Of a stretch of 45,549 bases of DNA, positions 7,875 through 16,836 are shown in pieces. A program made the position numbers and the translations under genes. The stretch's first letter is position 1, and each line of letters opens with the position of its first letter. Source of the DNA: Panacagrimonas sp. (GTDB lineage: Bacteria; Pseudomonadota; Gammaproteobacteria; Nevskiales; Nevskiaceae); NCBI RefSeq assembly GCF_020697055.1, contig NZ_JAJFBP010000035.1:1-45549 (forward strand). The letters run 5' to 3'. The notes beneath the pieces are model-generated. The model did no database searches. It saw only the letters and a program-made list of their open reading frames with translations, and was not told where the DNA came from.

Positions 7875-9109
7875 CGCCCATAGGCCAGGTGCAGTTCGGT
7901 ATCCGGACGCCAGCGCCAGCTGAAGCCGGCGTTGAGGTTCAGCTGCGGATTGGGCGTGAACATGTTGAAGCTGGCGGTGTCGACCTGACCGTCGGCGTTG
8001 GGCCGGCGGCCGTAGGTGAAGCCCGTGCGCAGATCCAGCCGCGGCGTCGCGTGCCAGGTGAGCGACGCGCGGTAGTTGGTCTGGTTGCGCCAGTTGAACC
8101 CGCTGCCGTTGCGATCACCGAATCCGCTGTTCACCGGGTCGGTCAACGTGTCGGTCACGCCGTTGGCAAGCGACGGAATGTTTCCGAAGAAGATGCGATG
8201 CACTTCGAGCGCCAGCGTGACGTTGTCGTCCTTGAGCGCGATTCCCACCGCGAAGTTGGCGGGAATGTCGAAGCGCCCGCCGTCGGCCAGGAGGCCCCGA
8301 TACTCGTCGAAAGGTTCGAAATAGATCTTGGTGGCGTAGGAGGCGCCCGCATCGAGCCATGGCGTCAGCTGTCCGAACCAGCCGACCCGAACGCCGGCGC
8401 CGAACGAGCGCTCGTAGCCGTTGTTGGTCACGTTGCCGGGATGCTTGGAAAGCGGCTCGAAACCCTGGAAACCGTAGGCCTTGAACTGCTGGAAGCCGAA
8501 CTGCGGTGAGATGCCGAAGCTGTGCCGGTCGGTCAGGCGATACGACAAGGTCGGCGCGACGATGACCTGCGCGAGGTCGAAGCCGATCTCGCCGCAGCCG
8601 CCGAAGAAGTTTCCGGGGTTCTGGTTCCGGCAGCGCGTGCTGCCGGGGTTGCTGTTGGTGTTGGGAATGCCCGTGTCGCCGTTGTACTCGGTGTTCAAGC
8701 CGCCGTTGCCGTACAGCGTGACGCCCCAGGCCCAGCGGTCGTTGATGCGCCGGGCGTAGCCGCCGTCCGGAAGCAGGTAGAACTCGTTCTCGCTGGTCGA
8801 GGAGAAATTGAAGATCTCGGCATCGCCCTGGGCCCCGGTGCGCGACACCTTCCGATACGGGTGGAACATCAGCATGCCGAGGTCGAGCCGATCGCCCACG
8901 GCATTGAGTTTTCCGGGGTTCGACGATCCGACGAACGTGTCCATGCCCGTCGCGGTGACGGTGCCGGAGGTCTGATGGGCGTAGGGCCCGTAGCCGAGGA
9001 TGAAGTAGCCGCCGCCGGCGTGCGCCGATCCCGCCGCGACCAACGCTGCGACCGCGCTCACGCAAAACGCCAGCGCCCGGGACAAGCGCCTGCCGCATCG
9101 GATCACCAT
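7766..9109 (-). CDS. FadL/OmpP1-type outer-membrane transporter
   Basis: The 447-residue protein starts at the ATG at 9109, after a strong GGAGGAAG. Residues 1-31 are a signal peptide ending AHA, followed by GGGYFILGYGPYAHQTSG, the N-terminal hatch typical of FadL family members. The rest alternates short amphipathic strands with Gly/Asn loops, and the protein ends in an aromatic residue (MAWSLLW), as outer-membrane barrels do. FadL porins admit long-chain fatty acids, aromatics, terpenoids or steroids, which fits the thioesterase and thiolase genes beside it. A cysteine pair in TRCRNQNPGNFFGGCG may form a loop disulfide. It is transcribed in the same direction as the genes upstream on the minus strand but is separated from them by 110 bp. 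Confidence 0.85.
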   Translation of the reverse strand: MVIRCGRRLSRALAFCVSAVAALVAAGSAHAGGGYFILGYGPYAHQTSGTVTATGMDTFVGSSNPGKLNAVGDRLDLGMLMFHPYRKVSRTGAQGDAEIFNFSSTSENEFYLLPDGGYARRINDRWAWGVTLYGNGGLNTEYNGDTGIPNTNSNPGSTRCRNQNPGNFFGGCGEIGFDLAQVIVAPTLSYRLTDRHSFGISPQFGFQQFKAYGFQGFEPLSKHPGNVTNNGYERSFGAGVRVGWFGQLTPWLDAGASYATKIYFEPFDEYRGLLADGGRFDIPANFAVGIALKDDNVTLALEVHRIFFGNIPSLANGVTDTLTDPVNSGFGDRNGSGFNWRNQTNYRASLTWHATPRLDLRTGFTYGRRPNADGQVDTASFNMFTPNPQLNLNAGFSWRWRPDTELHLAYGRYTRAEYEGPSAVFPGATEKVQPHVDTLYMAWSLLW

Positions 9110-9219
9110 CGATGATCTTCCTCCTACTGTCGTTTGTACGAACGTGTCGCAACGATGGCGACGGTGCGATCGGATGCTAGCGTCGCGATCGCGCGTGAAA
9201 CGCCACCAAGGGTCCGCCC

Positions 9220-9702
9220 TCAGCCCGTGGGCGCAGCTCGCGACCCGATGACCTCGCCCTTGACCCGTGCCGACTTGCCGCGGAACGCGGCCACGGGCTG
9301 GCCGGCCTCGTCGATCACCATCACGTCGTAGATCCCGGTGCGACCCACGAGCACGCGCTCCCGGGCGATCGCGGTGAGCCGTTCGTTCTCGCGCACGGGG
9401 CGCAGGAAATCGATGCTGCAGCTCGCCGCGACGGTCGCCTCGTTGCGGCTGTTGCACGCGAAAGCGAACGCGCTGTCGGCGAGCGTGAACATGAACCCGC
9501 CATGGCAGTTGCCATGGCCATTGAGCATGTCCTTGCGGATGCGCATGGAGACGCGCGAGTAGCCGACTCCCGAGTCCTCGATGCACATGCCCAGGCCCTG
9601 CGACGCCTGGTCGTTGTCCAGCATCGCGGCGGCCGATCGACGCGCGAGGTCGAGCTCGGCTTCGCTGGTTTCAGGTGGGTCGAACGCAGACGATGCGGAC
9701 AT
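9220..9702 (-). CDS. PaaI-family hotdog acyl-CoA thioesterase
   Basis: The 160-residue protein is one hotdog domain. The central helix motif NGHGNCHGGFMFTLADSAFA is diagnostic for PaaI-type thioesterases: HGG and the aspartate of LAD sit at the active site. PaaI enzymes rescue CoA from dead-end acyl- or aryl-CoA esters during degradation. The ATG lies only 3 bp after the stop of the thiolase gene, so the two are co-transcribed. The substrate is unknown. Confidence 0.9.
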   Translation of the reverse strand: MSASSAFDPPETSEAELDLARRSAAAMLDNDQASQGLGMCIEDSGVGYSRVSMRIRKDMLNGHGNCHGGFMFTLADSAFAFACNSRNEATVAASCSIDFLRPVRENERLTAIARERVLVGRTGIYDVMVIDEAGQPVAAFRGKSARVKGEVIGSRAAPTG

Positions 9703-9705
9703 CGA

Positions 9706-10911
9706 TCAGGTGCCTTCGAGGCCCACGATCGAGATCGCGCACACGCCGTTGTACGGCACGCCGCCGAGGTTGTGCGACAGCCCCAGCTTCGGATTCTTCA
9801 GCTGGCGCGGGCCGGCGCGATTCTTCAGCTGCAGATAGTGCTCGTAGACCATGCGCAGGCCCGAGGCGCCGATCGGATGGCCGAAGCACTTGAGGCCGCC
9901 GTCGATCTGGCACGGCAGCTCGCCGTCGGCGTCGAACACGCCGTTCATCACGTCCTTCCACGCTTCGCCGTCCTTCGACACGCCGAGATCCTCCATCGTC
10001 ACCAGCTCGGTGATCGAGAAGCAGTCGTGCACCTCGAGCGCGGAGAGCTGCCTGCGCGGATCGGTGATGCCGGCTTCCTTGTACGCGGCGCGCGCGGCGT
10101 TGCGGGTGTTCTGCACGTAGCTGCCGTCCCACTGCCCGGTGGAGAGTTCGCGGCCGGCGCTGGCCGACAGCTGCAGCGCCTTGATCAGCACCAGCGGGTT
10201 GTCGCGACCCAGCGATCGCGCGATCTCCGGCGTCGTGACGATCGCGCATGCCGAACCGTCGCTGACGCCGCAGCAGTCGAACACGCCCAGCGGCTCGGCG
10301 ATCGTCGGCGCGTTGAGGATCGTCTCCATCTCGACGGCTTTCTGCAGGTGCGCCTTGGGATTCTTGGCGCCGTTCTGGTGGCTCTTCCACGACACGCGGC
10401 CGATGGCCTTCTTCAGGTCTTCCTTGGACACGCCGTACTTCGCGCGATATCCGGTGGCGAGCTGCGCGAAGCCCGCGGGCGCCGAACCGTACGGCATCCA
10501 CAGGTCGTTGAAGGTGCCCTTGCTGCTGACCGGCAGGCCACCGTAGCCGGTGTCCTTGAGCTTCTCGGCGCCGATGGCGAGCGCGATGTCGACCGCGCCG
10601 CTGGCCACCGCGTACACCGCGCCGCGCAGCGCCTCGGTGCCGGTGGCGCACATGTTCTCCACGCGCGATACCGGGATGCCTTCGAGGCGCAGCGCGGTGG
10701 ACAGCGGAATGGCGGAGTTGCCGACGTTCACGCGATCCAGCGCCGAGCCGTACCACGCGGCCTCGATCTGCTTGCGCTCGATGCCTGCGTCCTTCAGCGC
10801 TTCACCGAAGGCTTCGTTGAGCAGCTGTTCGGTGCCGCAGTCCCAGCGCTCGCCGAATCGCGAGCAGCCCATGCCGAGGATCGCGACTTTGTCCTTGATG
10901 CCCGTTGCCAT
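9706..10911 (-). CDS. SCP2-type thiolase (acetyl-CoA acetyltransferase family)
   Basis: The 401-residue thiolase-fold protein has the nucleophile C88 in VENMCATGTEAL, the SCP2-thiolase signature EVHDCFS and the third motif GGLKCFGHPIGASG. It differs in detail from the thiolase at 5829 and so is a paralogue with its own partner. The upstream gene (10922-12373) encodes a fused KAS-III/DUF35 protein 10 bp away. In archaea a thiolase, an HMG-CoA synthase and a DUF35 protein form one complex, and the arrangement here suggests a related complex. The downstream PaaI gene follows after 3 bp. The direction of the reaction and the substrate are unknown. Confidence 0.88.
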   Translation of the reverse strand: MATGIKDKVAILGMGCSRFGERWDCGTEQLLNEAFGEALKDAGIERKQIEAAWYGSALDRVNVGNSAIPLSTALRLEGIPVSRVENMCATGTEALRGAVYAVASGAVDIALAIGAEKLKDTGYGGLPVSSKGTFNDLWMPYGSAPAGFAQLATGYRAKYGVSKEDLKKAIGRVSWKSHQNGAKNPKAHLQKAVEMETILNAPTIAEPLGVFDCCGVSDGSACAIVTTPEIARSLGRDNPLVLIKALQLSASAGRELSTGQWDGSYVQNTRNAARAAYKEAGITDPRRQLSALEVHDCFSITELVTMEDLGVSKDGEAWKDVMNGVFDADGELPCQIDGGLKCFGHPIGASGLRMVYEHYLQLKNRAGPRQLKNPKLGLSHNLGGVPYNGVCAISIVGLEGT

Positions 10912-10921
10912 GATTTGATCC

Positions 10922-12373
10922 TCAGTTGAGCGGGCTGGCCTTCCAGAAGTAGCGATCCCAACCCCGCAGGTGGTCGCGCTCCTTCTTGCGAAAGCTCATG
11001 CCCAGCGGCGTTCCGACCTCGAGGCCCGAGGGCCCCACGTCCACGATCTCCATCAGCACGCGCGCGCCGACATCGAACTGCACCAGCCCCATGTACAGCG
11101 GCGGAGACGGCGAATACTGCAGCCAGTCGGCGGTGTGGGTCGCGACCTTCGCCGGCTCGTCGGCCAGCGCATAGGGCTTTTGCGAATCGCTCGCGCCGCA
11201 GTTGACGCAAGTGGGCAGGCGCGGGAACTGCACCGCGTTGCAGGCGCTGCACTGCCCACCGACGAATCCGAAGATCTGGTCGGACGAGCGATACAGCTGC
11301 GTCATCGCGGTCTTGTGATCGGTCTCGGCACGCATGCCCCAGTCGAGCTCGATGTGGCCGTCGTTCGACAGCAGCTTGAGATACGCCGTCTCCTCGATGC
11401 GCCGCGCGATCGAACCGGCGAGGCCGCGGCGTGCGCCCACCGCCGGTACCGGCGCCAGCATCTCGAACGCGGCGATCTCGCAGCCCTGGCCGAAGGCCGC
11501 GATCAGGATCACGTCGCCCGCCTTGGCCTTTTCCAACGCCGAGACCAGCAGCAGCAGCGGATGCGCGGCGCCGGTTTCGCCGACGGTCCCCGCCAGGTCC
11601 GGCAGCACCTTCTCCGGCGCGATCTTCAGCAACTTGGCCACCGCCGCATCGCTCTTGGCCGGCCCGCCGGACATGCCGAAGTGCGCGATGCGATCCGCGG
11701 CCAGGCCCAGTCGCTCGAGCAGACGCGCGGCCGCGCGCGGCACGATCTTGGCGATGCCCTCGTCGCGGATCCAGCGCTCCTCCCAGCCGTAATCGAAGTC
11801 CGCGCCGGCCCGGCGGAAGTGATCGATGAAGGGCACCGACACCGTCTCGCTGCCCACGAACCGTGCGATCACGTCGCCGCCCGCGCCGACGGTCACGGCG
11901 CCGGCGCCGCAGCCCGTCGTCATTTCCTGCGCGCTGCCGGGCTTGGCACTGCGCTTTTCCGATGCGATCACCAGGCGTTCGCCCGACGTTTCGGCCTGGC
12001 AGGCGGCGATCAATGCGGACAGTCCGGCGCGCGTCGAGCCACCGAGATCCGACGCCGACATCGACGCCGGCAGTCGCAGCGCGCTGCCCACGAGCACCGC
12101 GTTGTTGAGATCGGCATACGGTGCGGTGGTACTGGCCAGCGTCAACGACGAGACGACGCCGACATCGCGACCGCGCAGGCAATCGCGTCCGGCTTCGACC
12201 GCCATCGTGATCGCGTCCTCGTCCCATCCGCACATCGCGCGTTCGCCCTTGGCCAGGCCCTTGAGACCGGGAAAAGCCCAGGCGTGTGCGGCCGCGATGG
12301 CGGCGCGCTGAAGTCGTCGGCGCGGCACGAATGCGCCGAAGGAGGTAATGCCGCGCGTCGTCGAGGGGGTCAC
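10922..12373 (-). CDS. HMG-CoA synthase/KAS III-like protein fused to a Zn-ribbon OB-fold (DUF35) domain
   Basis: The 483-residue protein has an N-terminal thiolase-like domain of the HMG-CoA synthase/KAS III group (residues 1-350) and a C-terminal DUF35 domain with zinc cysteines C375, C378, C389 and C392 (QCSACN, then TCVNCG), followed by the OB-fold. Where archaeal HMG-CoA synthases have the catalytic cysteine (an ACKAGT-like motif after an aspartate), this protein reads ASDLGGSTRAG (residues 107-117), with Ser113/Thr114 in place of Cys. The family's GN-G motif reads GETGAAHP. The synthase domain may therefore be a non-condensing partner or use another chemistry. It lies immediately upstream of the thiolase and probably binds it. 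Confidence 0.8.
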   Translation of the reverse strand: MTPSTTRGITSFGAFVPRRRLQRAAIAAAHAWAFPGLKGLAKGERAMCGWDEDAITMAVEAGRDCLRGRDVGVVSSLTLASTTAPYADLNNAVLVGSALRLPASMSASDLGGSTRAGLSALIAACQAETSGERLVIASEKRSAKPGSAQEMTTGCGAGAVTVGAGGDVIARFVGSETVSVPFIDHFRRAGADFDYGWEERWIRDEGIAKIVPRAAARLLERLGLAADRIAHFGMSGGPAKSDAAVAKLLKIAPEKVLPDLAGTVGETGAAHPLLLLVSALEKAKAGDVILIAAFGQGCEIAAFEMLAPVPAVGARRGLAGSIARRIEETAYLKLLSNDGHIELDWGMRAETDHKTAMTQLYRSSDQIFGFVGGQCSACNAVQFPRLPTCVNCGASDSQKPYALADEPAKVATHTADWLQYSPSPPLYMGLVQFDVGARVLMEIVDVGPSGLEVGTPLGMSFRKKERDHLRGWDRYFWKASPLN

Positions 12374-12450
12374 GGGGAGGCTCCGGGAAAGATCCGACGA
12401 AAGAGGTCAGGACCGGGCATGGCACCGCCACGGTCCAATAAGGTTCGCAA

Positions 12451-12463
12451 GCTTACTATATGC
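12451..12463 (-). promoter_or_regulatory. Possible promoter -10 with overlapping MarR-like operator
   Basis: On the minus strand the site reads GCATATAGTAAGC, containing TATAGT as a possible -10 upstream of the KAS-III/DUF35 operon. Its GCATA and TAAGC half-sites resemble the palindrome in front of the marR-like gene (14226-14239). I see no convincing -35, so this is tentative. Confidence 0.3.
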
Positions 12464-12492
12464 GTGGGCGACGTCCAATCCGGGGGGCCGGT

Positions 12493-13392
12493 TCATGCCA
12501 GCAGGACCTGCTGCGCGGTGCTCGCCAGAAGCTGCCCGTCGCGGCGGTACATCGCGCCGCGACCCAGCCCGTACCCATTGCCGGCCTGCGGGCTCTCCAC
12601 CTCGTACAGCAGCCAGTCGTCCACGCTCGGGGGGGCGTGGAACCACAGCGCGTGGTCGAGGCTGAACATGCGATGGCCCGGATCCATCAGGCCGTCCATG
12701 TGCGCGCTGCGTGTCGGCCAGCACAGCCAGTAGTCGGACATGTAGGCCAGCGCCGCGTACCGGATCACCGGATCGGGCGACACCGGCAGCACCGGTTTCA
12801 TCCACAGCGCCAGGCGCGATTCGCTCGAGCGCTCGATCAGGCCGTGCGCGCCCTGCACCGGCCGCACCTGCACCGCGGCCTTGATGCCCAGCCGCCGATG
12901 CATCTCGGGACCGAGGCGTTCCCGGTATCGCTCGCGCAGATGCTCGAGATCGACCAGGTCCTCCGGCGGGGGCTGCAGGTGCCGCGCCGCGTGCTCGTGA
13001 AGCGGCGGCTGGTCGATCGGCGTGGCGTCGAGATAGACATGGGCGGAAAAGATCGCGCGCCCGTCCTGGATCATCCGCACGCGGCGATGCGTCAGCCGCG
13101 TGCCGTCGTGAACGCGCTCGACCTGCAGCTCGATCGGGATGCCGGCGTGACCCGGGCGCAGGAAAACGCCCTGGAACATCCGCGGCAGCGTGTCCGGCGC
13201 GGTCAGCATCGCGGCGCTGAGCGTGTTGGCGATGAACTGGCCGCCGAAGAGCTTGCTGCTCATGTTCAGCGACAGCCGCGGATTCACGAAGCGATCGACG
13301 CCGTCCGTGGCATCCAGGCGCAGCACCGCTTCCAGCTCCGCCTCGTTCCAGTGAGGGATTTCCCCCTGCTGCTCTTGCTCCGGCTTTCTCAC
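12493..13392 (-). CDS. TesB-like acyl-CoA thioesterase (double hotdog)
   Basis: I chose the GTG at 13392 because no ATG precedes the conserved region closely enough. The result is 299 residues, about the usual TesB length. The N-terminal hotdog carries SSKLFGGQFIANTLSAA (the FGG-Q motif), followed by MFQGVFLRPG and RRVRMIQDGRAIFSAHVYLD. The C-terminal hotdog ends with DHALWFHAPPSVDDWLLYEV and the usual GRGAMYRRDGQLLAST. TesB enzymes release CoA from medium- and long-chain acyl-CoA. It reads divergently from the membrane protein gene at 13507. Confidence 0.88.
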   Translation of the reverse strand: MRKPEQEQQGEIPHWNEAELEAVLRLDATDGVDRFVNPRLSLNMSSKLFGGQFIANTLSAAMLTAPDTLPRMFQGVFLRPGHAGIPIELQVERVHDGTRLTHRRVRMIQDGRAIFSAHVYLDATPIDQPPLHEHAARHLQPPPEDLVDLEHLRERYRERLGPEMHRRLGIKAAVQVRPVQGAHGLIERSSESRLALWMKPVLPVSPDPVIRYAALAYMSDYWLCWPTRSAHMDGLMDPGHRMFSLDHALWFHAPPSVDDWLLYEVESPQAGNGYGLGRGAMYRRDGQLLASTAQQVLLA

Positions 13393-13506
13393 ACACTGCT
13401 CCGCGACGACAGGATCGATCGGCCCGCCGGCGAGTATGCCCGCGGTGCAAGGGACGAACGAACGAGCCGTCGAAAAGACGCGGCATCGATCACCGGGGAG
13501 AGCGCG

Positions 13507-14205
13507 ATGAGCATCGGGTTTCAGAAGGTGTGTGCGGGTTCGGGGCTGGTGTTTGTCGTGCTGATGTTCGGATCGATGTTCCTGTTCACGCCGCTGGTGC
13601 CGCCGCCATCGCCGTCGATGGACGCTGCGACGATCGCCGCGCTGTATTCGCAGAACCACATGGGGCTGCTGGTCGGCCTGTCGCTGGCGATGACCTCGAC
13701 GCTCTTCCTCGTGCCGTGGACGGCGCTGATCTCGCTGCACATGGCCCGCATGGAAGGCGTGTCGCCGATCCTGAGCATCATCCAGGCCATCAGCGCCGCG
13801 GTGGTCGGGCTGATCATCCTGGTCCCGGTGATGTGCTGGGTGACCGCGGCGTACCGCGTGGATCGCGCCCCGGAGATCGTGCAGGCGCTCAACGACTTCG
13901 GCTGGCTGTTCCTGGTGATGACGTTTCCGGTGCCAACGGTGCAGCTGCTGTCGATCGGCATCGCCACGCTGTCGGACAAGAGCGTGGACTCGGTGTTCCC
14001 GCGCTGGGCCGGCTACTTCAACCTGTGGATGGGCATCCTGTTCATCCCCGGCGTGCTCACCGGCTTCTTCTTCACCGGGCCCTTCGCCTACAACGGCGTG
14101 ATCGGATTCTGGATCCCGGTGGTGGCCTTCGTGCTGTGGTTCATGCTGATGACGCCGGTGCTGTTCCGGGCGATCGGGCAGCAGGAGGCGCGCGGTCCGG
14201 GTTGA
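13507..14205 (+). CDS. Six-helix hypothetical membrane protein (DUF4386-like)
   Basis: The 232-residue protein starts at an ATG after GGGGAG. I count about six hydrophobic segments, including GLVFVVLMFGSMFLFTPLV, GLLVGLSLAMTSTLFLVPW, AISAAVVGLIILVPVMCWV and VIGFWIPVVAFVLWFMLM. No catalytic or transport motif is visible. It lies upstream of the MarR regulator on the same strand, 50 bp away. Function unknown; an inner-membrane location is clear. Confidence 0.75.
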   Translation: MSIGFQKVCAGSGLVFVVLMFGSMFLFTPLVPPPSPSMDAATIAALYSQNHMGLLVGLSLAMTSTLFLVPWTALISLHMARMEGVSPILSIIQAISAAVVGLIILVPVMCWVTAAYRVDRAPEIVQALNDFGWLFLVMTFPVPTVQLLSIGIATLSDKSVDSVFPRWAGYFNLWMGILFIPGVLTGFFFTGPFAYNGVIGFWIPVVAFVLWFMLMTPVLFRAIGQQEARGPG

Positions 14206-14225
14206 GGCTGCGATAAAGTGCGCAG

Positions 14226-14239
14226 GCATACCGTTATGC
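14226..14239. promoter_or_regulatory. Palindrome upstream of the MarR gene, candidate operator
   Basis: GCATACCGTTATGC is a perfect inverted repeat (GCATA-CCGT-TATGC), 16 bp before the MarR start codon. MarR dimers bind such sites and usually repress themselves from them. Confidence 0.5.
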
Positions 14240-14255
14240 TCCTACCCGTCCGCGC

Positions 14256-14777
14256 ATGTCCCCTTCCCATTCGAAGAAGTCCGCCACGATCAAGGCCGGC
14301 TTCCTGATCCACGACGCGTCGCGCCTGCGACGCACCGTCATGGATCAACACCTCAAACCGCTGGGCATCACGCGCTCGCAATGGTGGGTTCTGAGCCAGG
14401 TGGATCGCGATACCGGCGGCGGTTTTTCGCAGATCGAGCTCGCGCGGCTGCTGGACGTGGGCAAGGTGACGCTCGGCGGCCTGATCGACCGGCTCGAGAC
14501 CAATGGCCTGGTGACGCGGGTCGCGGACGCCGTGGATCGCCGCGCCAAGCGCGTGAAGCTCTCGCGCAAGGGCCGCAAGCTGCTCGAGCGGATCGAGGAC
14601 GTCAGCCTCGAGGTCAACCGCCGGATCATGGAAGGGATCTCGCCCGACGAAGAGCATCAGCTGATCGCGATCCTCACCAAGATGAAGCACAACCTGAAGG
14701 CGATGGACGCGGTGCCCGCCTCGACCACCGGACGCCGGGCGATCGAGGACGTCGAAGAAGAAGCCGAATCGATCTGA
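14256..14777 (+). CDS. MarR-family transcriptional regulator
   Basis: The 173-residue protein has the winged helix of MarR: FSQIELARLLDVGKVTLGGL as the HTH, and VTRVADAVDRRAKRVKLSRK as the wing with its D-RR motif. Helices at both ends form the dimer interface, and the acidic tail is EDVEEEAESI. These regulators respond to small phenolic or acyl-CoA ligands. The MaoC hydratase gene begins 10 bp downstream, so they share a message. The palindrome at 14226 is the likely operator. Confidence 0.9.
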   Translation: MSPSHSKKSATIKAGFLIHDASRLRRTVMDQHLKPLGITRSQWWVLSQVDRDTGGGFSQIELARLLDVGKVTLGGLIDRLETNGLVTRVADAVDRRAKRVKLSRKGRKLLERIEDVSLEVNRRIMEGISPDEEHQLIAILTKMKHNLKAMDAVPASTTGRRAIEDVEEEAESI

Positions 14778-14787
14778 GGACCTGCCC

Positions 14788-15642
14788 ATGAACCGCGACA
14801 AAGTGCTCGGCCGCGTCTTCGCCGACATCCGCGCGCCCTATGCGCCGCGCGACACCATCCTGTATGCCCTCGGCCTGGGCGCGATGCAGGATCCGATGAA
14901 TACGCGCGAGCTGCGCTGGGTCTACGAGAAGGATCTGCAGGCGCTGCCCTCGATGGCCTGCGTGCTGGCGCATCCGGGTCATTGGGTCGCGGAACCCGAG
15001 CTCGGCATCGACTGGGTGCGCCTGCTTCACGCCGAACAATCCTTCGACCTCGACCGTCCCCTGCCGGCGCACGGCGCGGTGATCGGCAGCTATCGCATCA
15101 CCGGGCTCGCCGACAAGGGACCGTCGAAAGGCGCGCTGCTGTATCTGCAGAAATCGCTGCGCCTGGAAAACGGCGATGCGATCGGCACGGTCACCAGCAC
15201 CTACTTCATGCGTGGCGACGGCGGCTGCGGGAACTGGGGCGAAGCCGATCGCGAATCCCCGGCGGTTCCCTCGCGCGCCGCCGACGGGTCGATCGAACTG
15301 CCCACGCTGCCCGTGGCGGCGCTGATCTACCGCCTGAGCGGCGATCCCAATCCGCTGCACGCGGACCCCGAGGTCGCGCGCAAGGCCGGCTTCGAGCGGC
15401 CGATCCTGCACGGGCTGTGCACCTACGGCGTTGCCTGCCAGTCGCTGGTGCGCGCGCTGTGCGATTTCGACGCCTCGCGCCTGCGCGGCATGCGCGCACG
15501 CTTCACGCGGCCGGTGTTCCCGGGCGAGACGATCCGCACGCAGTGGTGGATCGAGGACCGCCAGGTGCGTTTCCAGAGCCGCAGCGTGGAGCGTGACGAA
15601 GTGGTGCTGGATCGCGGCGTCGCCCGGGTGGTCCCCGCGTAG
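14788..15642 (+). CDS. MaoC-like (R)-specific enoyl-CoA hydratase, MFE-2 hydratase-2 type
   Basis: The 284-residue protein has two hotdog halves, as in the hydratase-2 domain of peroxisomal multifunctional enzyme 2. The hydratase motif is in the C-terminal half: YRLSGDPNPLHADPEVARKA, with catalytic D186 and H191, then GFERPILHGLCTYG. The degenerate first half would bind the acyl chain. It hydrates trans-2-enoyl-CoA to (R)-3-hydroxyacyl-CoA. In many bacteria such enzymes serve steroid or branched-chain side-chain degradation, which suits the thiolases nearby. It is co-transcribed with the MarR gene. Confidence 0.9.
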   Translation: MNRDKVLGRVFADIRAPYAPRDTILYALGLGAMQDPMNTRELRWVYEKDLQALPSMACVLAHPGHWVAEPELGIDWVRLLHAEQSFDLDRPLPAHGAVIGSYRITGLADKGPSKGALLYLQKSLRLENGDAIGTVTSTYFMRGDGGCGNWGEADRESPAVPSRAADGSIELPTLPVAALIYRLSGDPNPLHADPEVARKAGFERPILHGLCTYGVACQSLVRALCDFDASRLRGMRARFTRPVFPGETIRTQWWIEDRQVRFQSRSVERDEVVLDRGVARVVPA

Positions 15643-15705
15643 AACCGAGGCGTGCAACTTGCTCGCGTCGTCGCGTTCATTCGACGAGACGCGACGGCAT
15701 TCCCG

Positions 15706-16767
15706 ATGGTGCGAGTCATCTGCATGGCGGTGCTGGCCGCCACCCTCAGCGGCTGCATGACGTTCGGCAGCTCCCGCCTCCAGACCGACCAGGTCGATTA
15801 CGCCCGCGCGCTGGCCGAGGCGCAGAAGCGCCAGACGCTCTCCAACATCGTCGGGCTGCGCTACGCCGATCCGCCGGCGACGCTGCCGGTGAGTTCGGTG
15901 ATCGCGGCGTATTCGTTCGATGGCTCCGCCAACGCGAGCGCGTCGCTCTCGACACAGAACAACGCGCCCACCACCGGCGGCATCGGTGCGGGCGTGGGCT
16001 TCTCCACTCGACCCACCTTCACGTTCACGCCGATCACCGGCGAGGACTACGCCACCGCCTACATCCGGCCGCTGGCCCCGTCGCTGGTGCTGCCGCTGAT
16101 CCAGAGCGGCGTGCCCATCGACGTGCTGTTCCGCCTGGTGGTGCAGTCGGTTGGCGACCTGCAGAACAGCGCGGCGCTGTCGGGCGCAAGCAGTGCGGGC
16201 GACGTCGGGTTCTTTCAGCTGATCCAGGTGCTGCGGCGTCTGCAGCTGCAGGGAATGCTGACGATGCGCCTGGAGTCCGGCGCCAGCGGAATGCGCGTGT
16301 TCATGGCGATGGAGCCCGGCGACGACGGCAGCAAGGAGGCGGTCGCGGACGCCGAACTCGCGCGTCGCCTGCTCAAGGTCGCGCCCGGCACCAAGGAAGT
16401 GGAGATCGTGTACGGCAGCCTGGAGGAGCGCGGCGCGCGCGTCCCGATCATCACGCGCTCGGTCACCGGCATGCTCACCGAAGTGGGCGCGCAGATCGAA
16501 GTGCCACAACAGGACATCGACGACGGCACGACGCTGACGACGGTCGCGCGGCTGGAGATCGAACGAAGGGCCGTGGCGGTGATCCACGTCGGCCAGCACG
16601 TCCCACGCGAGGCCTGGATCAGCATCGAGCGCGACGGTCGTGCCTTCTGGATCGACCGGCGCGACTTCGACTCGAAGTTCGCCTTCAGCGTGCTGATGAA
16701 CCTGACCGCGCTGGCGCAGAGCGATCGCGAACGTGGTGGACCCGTCGTGACGATCCCGGCCTACTGA
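15706..16767 (+). CDS. Hypothetical lipoprotein
   Basis: I chose the ATG at 15706 because it gives a clean lipoprotein signal (MVRVICMAVLAATLSGC, C17 lipidated). The longer frame from GTG at 15652 would put 18 charged residues before it. The 353-residue protein contains the stretches KRQTLSNIVGLRYADPPATL, Ser/Ala/Thr-rich segments, and a C-terminal half with LARRLLKVAPGTKEVEIVYG and AWISIERDGRAFWIDRRDFD. I recall similar lipoproteins of unknown function in Proteobacteria. There are no membrane helices after the signal. The location is the envelope; the role is unknown. Confidence 0.7.
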   Translation: MVRVICMAVLAATLSGCMTFGSSRLQTDQVDYARALAEAQKRQTLSNIVGLRYADPPATLPVSSVIAAYSFDGSANASASLSTQNNAPTTGGIGAGVGFSTRPTFTFTPITGEDYATAYIRPLAPSLVLPLIQSGVPIDVLFRLVVQSVGDLQNSAALSGASSAGDVGFFQLIQVLRRLQLQGMLTMRLESGASGMRVFMAMEPGDDGSKEAVADAELARRLLKVAPGTKEVEIVYGSLEERGARVPIITRSVTGMLTEVGAQIEVPQQDIDDGTTLTTVARLEIERRAVAVIHVGQHVPREAWISIERDGRAFWIDRRDFDSKFAFSVLMNLTALAQSDRERGGPVVTIPAY

Positions 16768-16836
16768 GCGGCGGCCGGCGGGCCCGACCGTTGCTGGCAG
16801 ATCCGCCCAGAATCAGTTCCGAAGGAGTGCCTGCCC

